From positions 62,001 to 126,000 of the forward strand of contig NZ_JMIR01000006.1 in assembly GCF_000714935.1 (NCBI RefSeq): 64,000 nt of DNA. The letters are read 5' to 3'. The DNA comes from Tumebacillus flagellatus (lineage in GTDB: Bacteria > Bacillota > Bacilli > Tumebacillales > Tumebacillaceae). Position 1 is the stretch's first letter, and every line of letters begins with the position of its first letter. The notes under the pieces were generated by a model, which saw nothing but the letters and a program-made list of their open reading frames with translations, was not told the DNA's origin and did no database searches. A program made the position numbers and the translations under genes. Shown one piece after another: positions 34,336 to 42,412 of the stretch.

Positions 34336-34768
34336 GGAAGCAGCCAGCGGGTGAGGATGTACGGCGATGTCGCGTGCGAAGTGGCGATACAGGGGGGATC
34401 GCACCGAAATACGGTAGCGGGGGATGTGGCGCTCACTTGATCCTGGGGGATCCAACCTCGTTGTCACGCGCGACGTGTCAGTGGGTGGATCGGCCCGTTA
34501 CCGTTACGCCGCTAGGGTAATAAGGTTGAACTGAGTTGCCGAAGGTGTGCGAGATCATTGGTGAAAATGGAATTGGATGCTCATTGAGCGATGAGATTGC
34601 GGAGGAGAAGTCGTAATGATTCCAACGGAGCGTACGCGTGTATACCACATTCGTCAAGTTTAACACCAAGCACTCATTCAGGAGTTTTTCTTTTGCGAAC
34701 CTAACCTCTGTTTAACAGGTATTCATTCTTAGATGTAGAAGTAAAAGGAATGGGAGGTGATTGAAGAG
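34336..34768. other. Gap with fragmentary coding signals
   Basis: GC-rich in its first half. A short rightward frame near 34540-34617 (PKVCEIIGENGIGCSLSDEI) ends in TAATG, directly joined to a 15-codon frame. Both are too short to accept. Nothing else is supported. Confidence 0.3.
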
Positions 34769-34996
34769 ATGGCGTACAAAGTAAACGTAGTAGCTAAAAG
34801 AGGAGATACGGAGATTTATAACGCTACTCATCGGGCCGAAATAATACAAGGGGTCCTGAAATTAGATTGTGGCGGTCCTTATTGCGGTGAGGGCAAATTA
34901 TCTGATAGTGATATTGCCTTAATTCAAGACGCCGGATGGTTTGCGAAAATCCGTCTTACAGAAACAAGCCCAATTATGATTACTTATTACTTTTAA
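34769..34996 (+). CDS. Hypothetical small protein
   Basis: A 75-residue AT-rich gene with GGGAGG about 11 bases before ATG 34769 (GTG 34757 is in frame but lies on that site). Two cysteines in GGPYCGEG and a mixed strand/helix pattern suggest a small folded domain. A terminator follows at 35076. No family recognised. Confidence 0.5.
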   Translation: MAYKVNVVAKRGDTEIYNATHRAEIIQGVLKLDCGGPYCGEGKLSDSDIALIQDAGWFAKIRLTETSPIMITYYF

Positions 34997-35075
34997 TCTC
35001 TGCAATCAATACAGTTGGCAATTCATCCAATTAGTAGGAGCCACTGAAAAGTCCTTGGAATGAAAAACAAAAAAT

Positions 35076-35122
35076 AATTGAAATAGCGCATGGCCTCTAG
35101 AAGGCTTATAGCGCTATTTTTC
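35076..35122 (+). terminator. Terminator
   Basis: AAATAGCGC and GCGCTATTT pair around a loop that itself holds a GGCCT/AGGC hairpin, and T residues follow. Confidence 0.7.
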
Positions 35123-35355
35123 GTATGTGGGTATACAACTAACTCCTAAAAATCGCATCGAGTGGTACTAGCAATGCGGTTGTCGCGCGGGCCGACCGGG
35201 GAGGTGGTGCCAAAAACGGCGGGTCGAAGCAGCAGCGCGGGGTGGGGATGTGTCAACTTCTCCCCAGTTGTCTTAGGTCTCACCTTTCCATGAACCGTTG
35301 ACAGGTTATGAGTATGATCAAGGAACGGGACTGTGCTATCCAGTAGTTACAAAGG

Positions 35356-35411
35356 CGGTAGCCCGTAGAAAAAGGACACCACGTTTGAGGTCTCCTTTTT
35401 CTACGGGCTAC
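35356..35411. repeat. Long inverted repeat (19-bp perfect arms)
   Basis: GTAGCCCGTAGAAAAAGGA and its exact reverse complement flank a 16-base centre in which ACC/GGT pair again. The A5/T5 tracts inside the stem make it look like a bidirectional terminator, but the arms extend beyond them, which is unusual. Confidence 0.7.
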
Positions 35412-35657
35412 TGGGATTGGATCGGTGCAACGTGTTGTAAAGATCGAGTCATAGTGGTACTCGAAGGTAACGGAAGTACGCCCAACATTCGAGAGTTGCG
35501 AAATCAACTGAGAAACTGTACCACCGGCCGGGTCAATGCCAGTGCCCATTCTGGACAAAAAGTTGCATCCCGAATAACAAAGTCGTAGTCTCATTTTCCT
35601 ACTCTAAAGAAACCAACGATGCCCGACCTGTTATAGTTAAGCGACTTTTTTGTTTTC

Positions 35658-35800
35658 ATGGTACAACTTTTTTATCACGAAAAAATCGTAACTCATTTGA
35701 TATGGGCATCTCATGATACAACTTTATTATCATTATCGGTCTTTTCCACAACGGTGGAATCAGGGTTGGTGAGTCCTACTATGATACAACTTTTTTATTA
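35658..35800 (+). repeat. Three 20-bp direct repeats (ATGRTACAACTTTWTTATYA)
   Basis: Copies at 35658-35677, 35713-35732 and 35781-35800, spaced 55 and 68 bases, differing at one to three positions. Each contains a partial dyad (TGATA...TATCA). They resemble operator or iteron-like binding sites, or ends of a mobile element. Confidence 0.6.
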
Positions 35801-35822
35801 CATAACACTTCGTCCTTGAACT

Positions 35823-35872
35823 GTGACCCACAAGAGGGACACTTTGAAAAAAGTGTCCCTCTTGTGGGTCAC
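35823..35872. repeat. Perfect 23-bp inverted repeat
   Basis: GTGACCCACAAGAGGGACAC plus TTT is followed by a four-base loop and its exact reverse complement. It lies 38 bases before an IS3-type transposase remnant. Only short T tracts lie in the stem, so it is not a normal terminator. Confidence 0.75.
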
Positions 35873-35910
35873 TTGTGTTTTTCGAGGTAAAGATGAGGAG
35901 CGAGAGGAAG

Positions 35911-36180
35911 ATGGGGGAAGTGAAACGAGTGCTTTTGACAGAAGAGCAGATGAGGCAGTCGGAGTCAAATCCCAACGATCTATGGTCGGGACGGCGAAGA
36001 AGGACTTGCCACGGATCGACGGGGTAAAAGCAGTACGGGATCAGTTGGCGAGCTATCGGTGGAAGAAGAATTGAAATGGGCGAAGGTCAAGATCAAACTG
36101 TTGGAAGCACAGGCGGACTTTCTAAAAAAGCTCGAAGCGATCGAGCCGAAGGGGATCGGCAGCTTCGCAGGGCAGGTGAC
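35911..36180 (+). mobile_element. IS3-family transposase OrfA remnant
   Basis: ATG 35911 reads MGEVKRVLLTEEQMRQSES and NPN, like the N-terminus of IS3-group OrfA proteins. The frame is then lost, and from 36059 another frame reads EEELKWAKVKIKLLEAQADF and LKKLEAIE, like the C-terminal leucine-zipper end of OrfA. The helix-turn-helix core between them is missing, so the gene has an internal deletion and a frameshift. No OrfB (DDE) sequence follows. Confidence 0.6.
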
Positions 36181-36355
36181 CAGAGAGACATCTTCCTCAT
36201 CAAGCGACACTTGGATGCACTTCGAGGCCGATCTTGCAGTTGGCGCAAATCGGGATTCTGATGTGCCTCGCGGTGTTGCTGTTTTTTGTTCGTGGGGAGT
36301 TGGAGCGACATGTTTGGGCTCGGATTTCTTGTGTGAGGTTGGACGATCGTACTCG

Positions 36356-36408
36356 TAAAAAAGACCGTGCTCAATCTTCCGTAGAAGAGGAGCACGGTCT
36401 TTTTTAGT
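36356..36408. terminator. Bidirectional terminator
   Basis: AAAAAAGACCGTGCTC and GAGCACGGTCTTTTTT form a perfect 16-bp stem. It ends the leftward ycnI operon. Confidence 0.85.
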
Positions 36409-36517
36409 GGGCCTTTATCTTGGGGGGTCCGCACAGTTCCGGATGAGCGCCCCCACATCCGGTGAAGGTAACTGCGACGGTCAGAAGCAAGAGAAGCAGC
36501 AGACTTTTTCTCAGCAT
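36404..36517 (-). CDS. Small lipoprotein
   Basis: A 37-residue precursor: MLRKSL, a poly-Leu signal segment, then a lipobox-like TFTGC. The mature part has only about 18 residues and contains another Cys and His residues (PELCGPPK). ATG 36517 follows AAGGGGAG. It lies 25 bases after ycnI in the same direction, so it may assist copper handling at the cell surface. Confidence 0.55.
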   Translation of the reverse strand: MLRKSLLLLLLLTVAVTFTGCGGAHPELCGPPKIKAH

Positions 36518-36542
36518 GGGGCTCCCCTTCTCGGTTGGAGTC

Positions 36543-37178
36543 TTACGCGCGTTTCCGGAACAGGCCAACCAACGAGAGCAACAGGGCCGCACCGGAGATG
36601 ATGTACGGAATGGTGTTGCTCGATTTGGTGTCTTCGGTTGTGGTGGACGGCGCAGAAGCCTCGGTGGTGTTCTTCGCTTCGTCATGGTGATCGGTCTCGG
36701 TCGTGCCGGCCGCTTTGATCGTGGTTACAGAAGCCGGAGTTTTGGAACCTTCTTCACCGGTCCACTCGACGACAGAGTTGTCCGCATAGGTTTGATAGGC
36801 TTTCCACGCGAGTTTGCCCGTACCCACTTCTTTGGGGTTGGCGCCGATGAAGTTGAACTCGATGAATTCGCCCTTTTTGATCCCGCCTGCGGTTGCCGTC
36901 CAGGTAATGGCTTTGTTGGTTCCGTCTGCGTTCGTTTCGTAGGAATAGTCCCATCCGGCGATCGGCTCGACGGTGGATACTTTGACGCCCGCCGGGAACT
37001 CAACACGAACTTTGATGGTGTTGAGGTCTTTTTCAACGGGGACTCGAACGGTGTATTTTTCATAGGCACCGGTGGTCGTTTCTTTCGGCCAAACGGTGAC
37101 GTGAGCGCTTGCAACTTGAGTAACGGTGATCAGGCTGCCTGCTACGATGAAGGCGGCCAACCAGTTCATTTTTTTCAT
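36543..37178 (-). CDS. ycnI: YcnI-like copper-binding surface protein (DUF1775)
   Basis: A 211-residue exported protein. The signal peptide is followed by SAHVTVWP, so cleavage would expose an N-terminal His, the copper ligand typical of the YcnI family. The beta-rich DUF1775 domain spans about 26-160, a Thr/Ser/Glu-rich linker follows, and a C-terminal helix with RKRA anchors it in the membrane. In Bacillus, ycnI lies with the copper importer ycnJ and the repressor ycnK; neither is here. It is divergent from the nosD-type operon, sharing a 190-base regulatory gap. Confidence 0.88.
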   Translation of the reverse strand: MKKMNWLAAFIVAGSLITVTQVASAHVTVWPKETTTGAYEKYTVRVPVEKDLNTIKVRVEFPAGVKVSTVEPIAGWDYSYETNADGTNKAITWTATAGGIKKGEFIEFNFIGANPKEVGTGKLAWKAYQTYADNSVVEWTGEEGSKTPASVTTIKAAGTTETDHHDEAKNTTEASAPSTTTEDTKSSNTIPYIISGAALLLSLVGLFRKRA

Positions 37179-37365
37179 GTATCTATGTTCCTCCTAAGGT
37201 CCAGCGTACGTTTCTTAGTCTATCCCCAAGTGTGTTTCGCCTATATAGCCTAGTTGGGCTATTTTTATGTTTTGTCAAAAACAAGTAACATCAGTAGCCC
37301 GATTGAGTCATGCGGCGATTCCCCGTGTCACGCTATAATCGTTTTGTTTTGAAAGGTGGGGAATC

Positions 37366-38685
37366 ATGAGCGCACTTCGTAGATCGGTTCGCGTGATTTT
37401 TTGCAGTGTTGCTGTCGTAGTTTCGGCGATTTGTTCATCGGCATACGCCTCGACGAGCATCTCGGAGTTGCAGGTGGAGCTGGATCGGGCCGAGGCGGGA
37501 GAACTGGTGAAGTTGCCCCCCGGCACGTACGAGGGAACGCTCCACATTCGGAAACCCATTCAAGTGGAAGGGGACGAGACGCGTATCATTTCGCGGCGGG
37601 ACGCTGTGAACGAGGAACCGCTGTTGCTCGTGGAGACGAACGGAGCTGCAGTGCGTGGACTGCAACTTGAAGGAAACCAAGCGGGGCTCGTGGTGCACGG
37701 TGACAACAACCGCATCCAAGATGTTTCGATCTCGACCGGCAAAACGGCGATAAAACTGGAGAAATCGAACCGGAACTTGGTACAGAGAGTGCGGATCAAC
37801 GGGAGGACAGCCGATCTCGAACAACGAGGAAACGGGATCGAAGTTCGGAATTCCCAAGACAATCTCATCGAGGAGTCTACTCTGGACAACTTGCAAGACG
37901 GCGTATATTTGGACAACAGCGCTCGTACCTTCGTGCGTACTAACCACATTTCAAATTCTCGATATGCGGTGCACATGATGTTTTCCAACTCGTCCGAAGT
38001 GGCGGGCAACATCTTGGAGCACAACGTGACGGGTGCGATGGTGATGGAGGACAGCGGGAGTCAGATTGCGGGCAACTCCATCACCAAACAGGCCGAGCAT
38101 GTGCAGTCCCAAGGGATCCTGCTCTACCATGTCCAAGGTGCCAAAGTGGTTCGAAACACGGTGGACGGAAACCGCATCGGGCTGTACGTCGATTCGTCCA
38201 CAGGCAATTATGTTGAGGGAAATCAAATCATGCATAACTTTCTGGGGTTGCAAATGAAGGATTCTACCGGAAACGAGTTTCTGGCGAACACCTGGGCGGG
38301 CAATGTGATTCAAGCGCAAGCAGCGGATAGCCATGAGAATCTCATGAAGGGGAACTACTGGGAGGATCATCAAGGGCTCGATCTGAACGGAGACGGTCAT
38401 TCTGAGATTTCCTATCAGGCTTCCCCGTTTTTTCTGTCGTTGACGGAGGCGGTACCGGCGTATCAACTGTTCTTCCAGACACCGGGTTTGGCAATTTTGC
38501 AAGACTTGTTTACCAGCGGTACCGATAACTGGTTGCGTGACGAGTCCCCGCTTATGTCTCCGGCATCGAGGGGAGTTCGAGAGAAAACCTCGTCACGAGG
38601 ATTGTTGATTGGCATTTCCCTGCTTCTCCTCGGGGCAGGCATCATGCCGTTTGGGCGAAGAATCAGAAGGAGAGTGCAACGATGA
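37366..38685 (+). CDS. nosD: NosD-type periplasmic copper-loading protein
   Basis: A 439-residue exported protein: signal peptide (about residues 1-25), then a right-handed beta-helix with repeated Asn/Gly-N-turns (motifs such as GNQIMHNFLGLQMKDS), and a C-terminal membrane helix (about 410-428) with a basic tail. NosD helps mature the copper centre of nitrous oxide reductase together with NosY and NosF. ATG 37366 follows AAAGGTGGGG. Its stop overlaps nosL (ATGA). No nosZ is in the window, so the client enzyme is unknown. Confidence 0.85.
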   Translation: MSALRRSVRVIFCSVAVVVSAICSSAYASTSISELQVELDRAEAGELVKLPPGTYEGTLHIRKPIQVEGDETRIISRRDAVNEEPLLLVETNGAAVRGLQLEGNQAGLVVHGDNNRIQDVSISTGKTAIKLEKSNRNLVQRVRINGRTADLEQRGNGIEVRNSQDNLIEESTLDNLQDGVYLDNSARTFVRTNHISNSRYAVHMMFSNSSEVAGNILEHNVTGAMVMEDSGSQIAGNSITKQAEHVQSQGILLYHVQGAKVVRNTVDGNRIGLYVDSSTGNYVEGNQIMHNFLGLQMKDSTGNEFLANTWAGNVIQAQAADSHENLMKGNYWEDHQGLDLNGDGHSEISYQASPFFLSLTEAVPAYQLFFQTPGLAILQDLFTSGTDNWLRDESPLMSPASRGVREKTSSRGLLIGISLLLLGAGIMPFGRRIRRRVQR

Positions 38686-39230
38686 AAAAACAACGAATTC
38701 TCTATGCGGTTTTGGCGGCGATGGTGATTGGCACAGGGCTCGTCGGGTGCGGGAACGAAACCAAGCCGGTCGCGATCGATGAAAAAGTGGACAAGTGTGA
38801 CGTCTGCAACATGTTGGTGAAAAACAACCAGTTCGCGGTGGAAGTGGTGCAGAAAAACGGCAAGGCGATGAAGTTTGACGATCTTGGATGTCTCTTCAAA
38901 TGGACGGAGAAAAACGGGTTGGAGCAGGTGGACACACAGTTTGTTCGCGACTACAACACGCAGGAATGGGTGAAGTTGGACGATGCCACCTACGTATTTG
39001 ACAAGGATGTCGTCACCCCGATGGCGTATAACGTGATCTCCTTCAAAGCGAAATCGGATGCAGAGGCGTTTTTGAAGAAGCAAGGGCACGGTGAACTGCT
39101 CACCTATCAAGAGCTGATGCAGCACATCTGGGAACCGAACAAAGAAATGATGCAAAAAATGATGGACATGAACAAAGGCATGTCCGGCGGAAACGGCATG
39201 TCGGGTTCGGATATGAAATCGGGGATGTAA
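38682..39230 (+). CDS. nosL: NosL-type copper chaperone lipoprotein
   Basis: A 182-residue lipoprotein: lipobox VGCG near residue 26 and the NosL Cu(I)-binding core CDVCNM near 46-51, followed by MKFDDLGC. The C-terminal tail is rich in Met and Gly (MMQKMMDMNKGMSG), a further copper-binding feature. NosL delivers Cu(I) on the outer face of the membrane. It overlaps nosD by four bases and lies three bases before nosY. Confidence 0.9.
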   Translation: MKKQRILYAVLAAMVIGTGLVGCGNETKPVAIDEKVDKCDVCNMLVKNNQFAVEVVQKNGKAMKFDDLGCLFKWTEKNGLEQVDTQFVRDYNTQEWVKLDDATYVFDKDVVTPMAYNVISFKAKSDAEAFLKKQGHGELLTYQELMQHIWEPNKEMMQKMMDMNKGMSGGNGMSGSDMKSGM

Positions 39231-39233
39231 TCG

Positions 39234-40058
39234 ATGCATGTCTGGATCATCGCTAGACGTGAAATGCAGCTGGGGTTTCGCAATCCGTGGTCGTATTCGT
39301 TTTTGCTCTTGTTCAGTGTCTTTAGTTTGGCGATGCTGTTGATCCAATCGAACAACTCGATGGGGTTGCAAGGGTATACGCATGCGACCGGCATGATGAT
39401 CAACTTGACGCTCTATCTCTTGCCGATGATGACCTTGCTGCTGGGATCGTTTTCTCTGACCGGTGAGAAAGAAGATGGCAGTTGGCACTTGCTCTCCACG
39501 TATTCGGTCTCCACAAGTGCGTACCTGATCGGCAAATATCTCGGGTTGACGGCGGTTTTGCTAGCCATCGTGGCGACCGGGTTTGGGCTGTTCGGCGTGG
39601 TCGGTGTTCTGCTGGGTCAGTCGGTCACCCTGACCGGCTTGCTCACGTTCCTGTTGTTTTCTGTTGCGGTGTTGGTTTTGTATCTCGGGTTGGCCCTGGT
39701 TGTCGGCGCAATTGCCCAAAACAGATGGCAAGCCCTCACGTATGGGGTGGGAATTTGGTTCATTACCGTATTGGCATGGCCGACGCTGTTGATCGCCGTT
39801 TTGAACCTGCTGCCCTATCCGGCAATCAAGCCGACGTTGGGGCTCCTTACCCTGCTGAATCCGGCAGAACTTGTGCGAGTCGTGACCGTGATCAAACTGG
39901 GGGGAGGCGCCGTGTTCGGGCCCGAGTATTATCAATGGATCGATTGGATTCATGGAAAATGGGGCACCGTCTCGGCTCTCGTGTTCGCGCTCCTCTGGTT
40001 GAACGGATGCGTAGGAGCGGCAAGTTGGATCTGGGAAAGGGGGCGGGGACGTGGATAG
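39234..40058 (+). CDS. nosY: NosY-type ABC transporter permease
   Basis: A 274-residue membrane protein with six predicted helices and the ABC-2 permease plan. A short N-terminal amphipathic stretch (IARREMQLGFRNPW) and the GEKEDGSWHLL loop after helix 2 are typical of NosY. It couples with NosF, overlaps its gene by eight bases, and is thought to power NosD during copper-site assembly. Confidence 0.86.
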   Translation: MHVWIIARREMQLGFRNPWSYSFLLLFSVFSLAMLLIQSNNSMGLQGYTHATGMMINLTLYLLPMMTLLLGSFSLTGEKEDGSWHLLSTYSVSTSAYLIGKYLGLTAVLLAIVATGFGLFGVVGVLLGQSVTLTGLLTFLLFSVAVLVLYLGLALVVGAIAQNRWQALTYGVGIWFITVLAWPTLLIAVLNLLPYPAIKPTLGLLTLLNPAELVRVVTVIKLGGGAVFGPEYYQWIDWIHGKWGTVSALVFALLWLNGCVGAASWIWERGRGRG

Positions 40059-40773
40059 CTTCTGTTTGGAAGTGGATCAGGTGAGCAAAGTGGCCGGCGG
40101 AAGAGAAATTGTCGAGCCGCTTTCGTTGTCGCTTCCACCGGGTCGCGTCATGGCCCTCTGTGGAGGAAACGGTGCGGGGAAGAGCACCCTCATCAAAATG
40201 GTTGTGGGGGTCAGCAGACCGACGACTGGAGCCATTCGTGTGCAAGGCTTGGAGTGGCGGCGTAATCGAATGGAATATGCGAGACGGATCGGTTTCATGC
40301 CGGATGATTTCCAATTCGCGGCCGGTGTGAGCGCATGGGAAACGCTTTGCTTTTACGGTGGATTGCGCGGTGTCGGGAAACAACGGGTGGCGGAAGTCGT
40401 GGAAATCGTCGGGCTGACGGAAGCGTGCGGGAAACAAGTGTCCGATTTTTCCAAAGGGATGAGGCAGCGCCTCTTGTTCGCACAAGCCTTGCTCGCACGT
40501 CCCGCCCTTCTGGTTCTCGATGAACCGACGAACGGCCTTGACCCCTATTGGATGGAGTCGCTTGCCGAACTGTTGGTCCAATTGAAAGCGGAAGGACAAA
40601 CCGTTTTGTTCTCCACGCATCAACTGGACGTTGCGGAAGCGGTTGCAGATGAAGTGGTTTTTCTCAATCGAGGACGTGTGATCAGCCAAGGCAGCGTTCC
40701 GAGTTTTCCAGACGGATTGTCTGCGGCGTTTCAGACCTCTCTCCAACGAAATCGAACAAGAGAAGCGGAGTGA
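40051..40773 (+). CDS. nosF: NosF-type ABC transporter ATPase
   Basis: A 240-residue ABC ATPase: Walker A GGNGAGKST (about 35-43), signature FSKGMRQR (about 132-139), Walker B LLVLDEPTNGLD (about 153), H-loop STHQLD. The GTG start overlaps nosY. Its stop codon lies inside a perfect terminator hairpin, which is compact but not rare. Confidence 0.88.
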   Translation: MDSFCLEVDQVSKVAGGREIVEPLSLSLPPGRVMALCGGNGAGKSTLIKMVVGVSRPTTGAIRVQGLEWRRNRMEYARRIGFMPDDFQFAAGVSAWETLCFYGGLRGVGKQRVAEVVEIVGLTEACGKQVSDFSKGMRQRLLFAQALLARPALLVLDEPTNGLDPYWMESLAELLVQLKAEGQTVLFSTHQLDVAEAVADEVVFLNRGRVISQGSVPSFPDGLSAAFQTSLQRNRTREAE

Positions 40774-40794
40774 TCGACACTCCGCTTCTCTTGT
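40759..40794 (+). terminator. Terminator at the end of nosF
   Basis: AAGAGAAGCGGAGTG and its exact reverse complement form a 15-bp stem with a short loop. The stem holds the nosF stop codon. Confidence 0.8.
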
Positions 40795-40933
40795 TGCGGG
40801 TTGCGCTTGTTGCAAAACGCCAATGATCCCCAGCAGGGTTTCTCCCAGCCTCGGCAGATTAGCCAGCATGGGCTATAGGTGCCAGGCGTTTCACACGGTA
40901 TGATGACACCTGTGATGCAGGGCGGAAATTGAA

Positions 40934-41737
40934 TTGACATATAGACAATTGAAGTGGTTGATTCTCATCATTCCAACGGTGACGACCGGGATCTGGGAAT
41001 ATGTGCGGCATTCCTATCTGCTGCCGTACATCTCGATGGAGATGGGAAATTGGCTGTCTCCACTGATCGTCTTGGTGGTGACATTGACGTTGCTGCTCGG
41101 GTTGTTCTCCTTGATGGAGCGCATGCAGAACGAGCTGAACCGAGAGCGCGCGGCGAAAGTGCTCATCGGGGAAGCTTGCAACGGGTTGCAAGCGGTGGAG
41201 ATGACGGGCGCCCTGCTGCCCGATCTTATTCTCATGGACATCAACATGCCGGTCATGAACGGATTGGACACAACCAGAGAGATCAAGATTCGGTATCCCG
41301 ATGTGAAAATCGTGGTGATCACCGTATCAGACGATGTCTCGTACCTGTTTGAAGCGTTGAAAAAAGGTGCGCAAGGGTATCTGCTAAAAAACCTGAACCC
41401 GCAATCTTGGGTGGAGTATCTGGTTTCAGTGGTGATGGATGAAGTGCCGATGTCCCGCGGGCTGGCAACGAAACTGTTGGAAGAGTTTATTGAAGTCGAG
41501 CGCCGACCCAGCAAGAAAAACCCGCTGTCCAGCCGTGAGAGGAACATCTTGAAGTACGTGGCATCCGGGTACAAAAACCGCCGGATCGCCGAAGAACTTT
41601 CCATCTCTGAGAACACCGTGAAAAACCACTTAAAAAACATCCTGCAAAAACTCCACTTGGAAAATAGAGTGCAACTCACAAGTTATGCGCATGAACAAGG
41701 ATGGATCCAAAAAGAACTTGGAGAAGAACCGAGATGA
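40934..41737 (+). CDS. Fusion of sensor-kinase membrane part with NarL/LuxR-type response regulator
   Basis: A 267-residue product with an odd plan. Residues 1-70 hold two membrane helices and the start of a coiled linker (MERMQNELNRERAA), like the N-terminus of a NarX/LiaS-type histidine kinase. From residue 76 the sequence jumps into a response regulator already past its first strand and acidic pair (GEACNGLQAV). It keeps the phosphoacceptor in LILMDINMP, the later VITVS and YLLKN motifs, and a full LuxR helix-turn-helix (SISENTVKNHLKNILQ). The kinase core is absent. The TTG start at 40934 follows AGGGCGGA. The next gene overlaps by ATGA. Confidence 0.75.
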   Translation: MTYRQLKWLILIIPTVTTGIWEYVRHSYLLPYISMEMGNWLSPLIVLVVTLTLLLGLFSLMERMQNELNRERAAKVLIGEACNGLQAVEMTGALLPDLILMDINMPVMNGLDTTREIKIRYPDVKIVVITVSDDVSYLFEALKKGAQGYLLKNLNPQSWVEYLVSVVMDEVPMSRGLATKLLEEFIEVERRPSKKNPLSSRERNILKYVASGYKNRRIAEELSISENTVKNHLKNILQKLHLENRVQLTSYAHEQGWIQKELGEEPR

Positions 41738-42147
41738 ACATGAAAAAGTACAAGTTGTGGGGAGCCCTCGCACTCTCATCCGTCATGCTGACCGCTTGCG
41801 GCAGTCAAATGGACCACGAGCATATGATGCATGGGACGAGCAGCACGGTGAAAAAAATGGACATTACCTTCGAGACGGTGCCGCAACCGCTCGTCGTCAG
41901 TCAAGAGGGGACACTCAAGGCCAACGTGATGGTCGGCGGCAAACCGGCCGCCGACGTGACGGTGGAGATCGAGACATGGGCCGACGGAGACAACAATCAC
42001 GAAACGGCAAAAGCGACCTCGGACCAAAAAGGCGGCTTTCTTGTACAGAAAAAATTCGACAAAGCGGGCAAGTATCATGCGACGGTACACACCACCAGCA
42101 GCGAACTGCATCAGATGACGACGTTTGAGTTCAACGTGCAAGAATGA
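41734..42147 (+). CDS. YtkA-like lipoprotein, probable copper-related
   Basis: A 137-residue lipoprotein: lipobox TACG near residue 22, then a Met/His-rich stretch (MDHEHMMHG), then a single beta-sandwich domain (about 40-137) of YtkA/FixH type with paired Val/Thr strands. The Met/His segment suggests copper binding, in keeping with nosDLYF and ycnI nearby. ATG 41734 overlaps the fusion gene stop. A terminator follows. Confidence 0.78.
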   Translation: MNMKKYKLWGALALSSVMLTACGSQMDHEHMMHGTSSTVKKMDITFETVPQPLVVSQEGTLKANVMVGGKPAADVTVEIETWADGDNNHETAKATSDQKGGFLVQKKFDKAGKYHATVHTTSSELHQMTTFEFNVQE

Positions 42148-42161
42148 AAAAGGGAAAAAGA

Positions 42162-42200
42162 GTACAAAACCCCAGTCCGACGACTGGGGTTTTGTTTTTG
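42162..42200 (+). terminator. Terminator after the YtkA-like gene
   Basis: CAAAACCCCAGTC and GACTGGGGTTTTG form a 13-bp stem around CGAC, with T residues after it. Confidence 0.88.
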
Positions 42201-42211
42201 GATTTTTCAGG

Positions 42212-42400
42212 TTATTGCTCATTCACGCGTAAGGAGAGCAAGGTCGTGATCAGAAGAAACCCCACCAGAGCCAAAAACGGAATTGTGATGAACCCTAACC
42301 AGTTGATATATTGGCCGTTGCTCGGCACTCCGCTGGTGTACGGGAGGATATTCTGCATGGGCGTGCTGTTGACGCCTAGTTTTTCGACGATGTCTTCATC
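42212..42400 (-). pseudogene. C-terminal remnant of a small membrane protein
   Basis: Leftward, the last 55 or so codons look genuinely coding: VNSTPMQNILPYTSG, then NWLGFITIPFLALVGFLLI and a short polar end. This resembles the last helix of BdbC/DsbB-type thiol oxidoreductases, but the match is short. Upstream of about 42400 the frame runs into the opposite-strand PepSY remnant, so the N-terminal part is missing. Confidence 0.35.
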
Positions 42401-42412
42401 GTCTCGTACCTG

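Noticed and set aside
34332-34520. 62-codon frame after the 181-residue gene
   Set aside because: Arg/Gly-rich shadow-like composition and no ribosome site.
35658-35800. CRISPR array
   Set aside because: Only three imperfect repeats of 20 bases with unequal spacers of 35 and 48 bases, and no cas genes.
40934-41737. Ordinary NarL-type response regulator with a mis-called start
   Set aside because: The two membrane helices and kinase-like linker are in frame with no stop or start near the receiver domain, and the receiver lacks its first strand and acidic pair.
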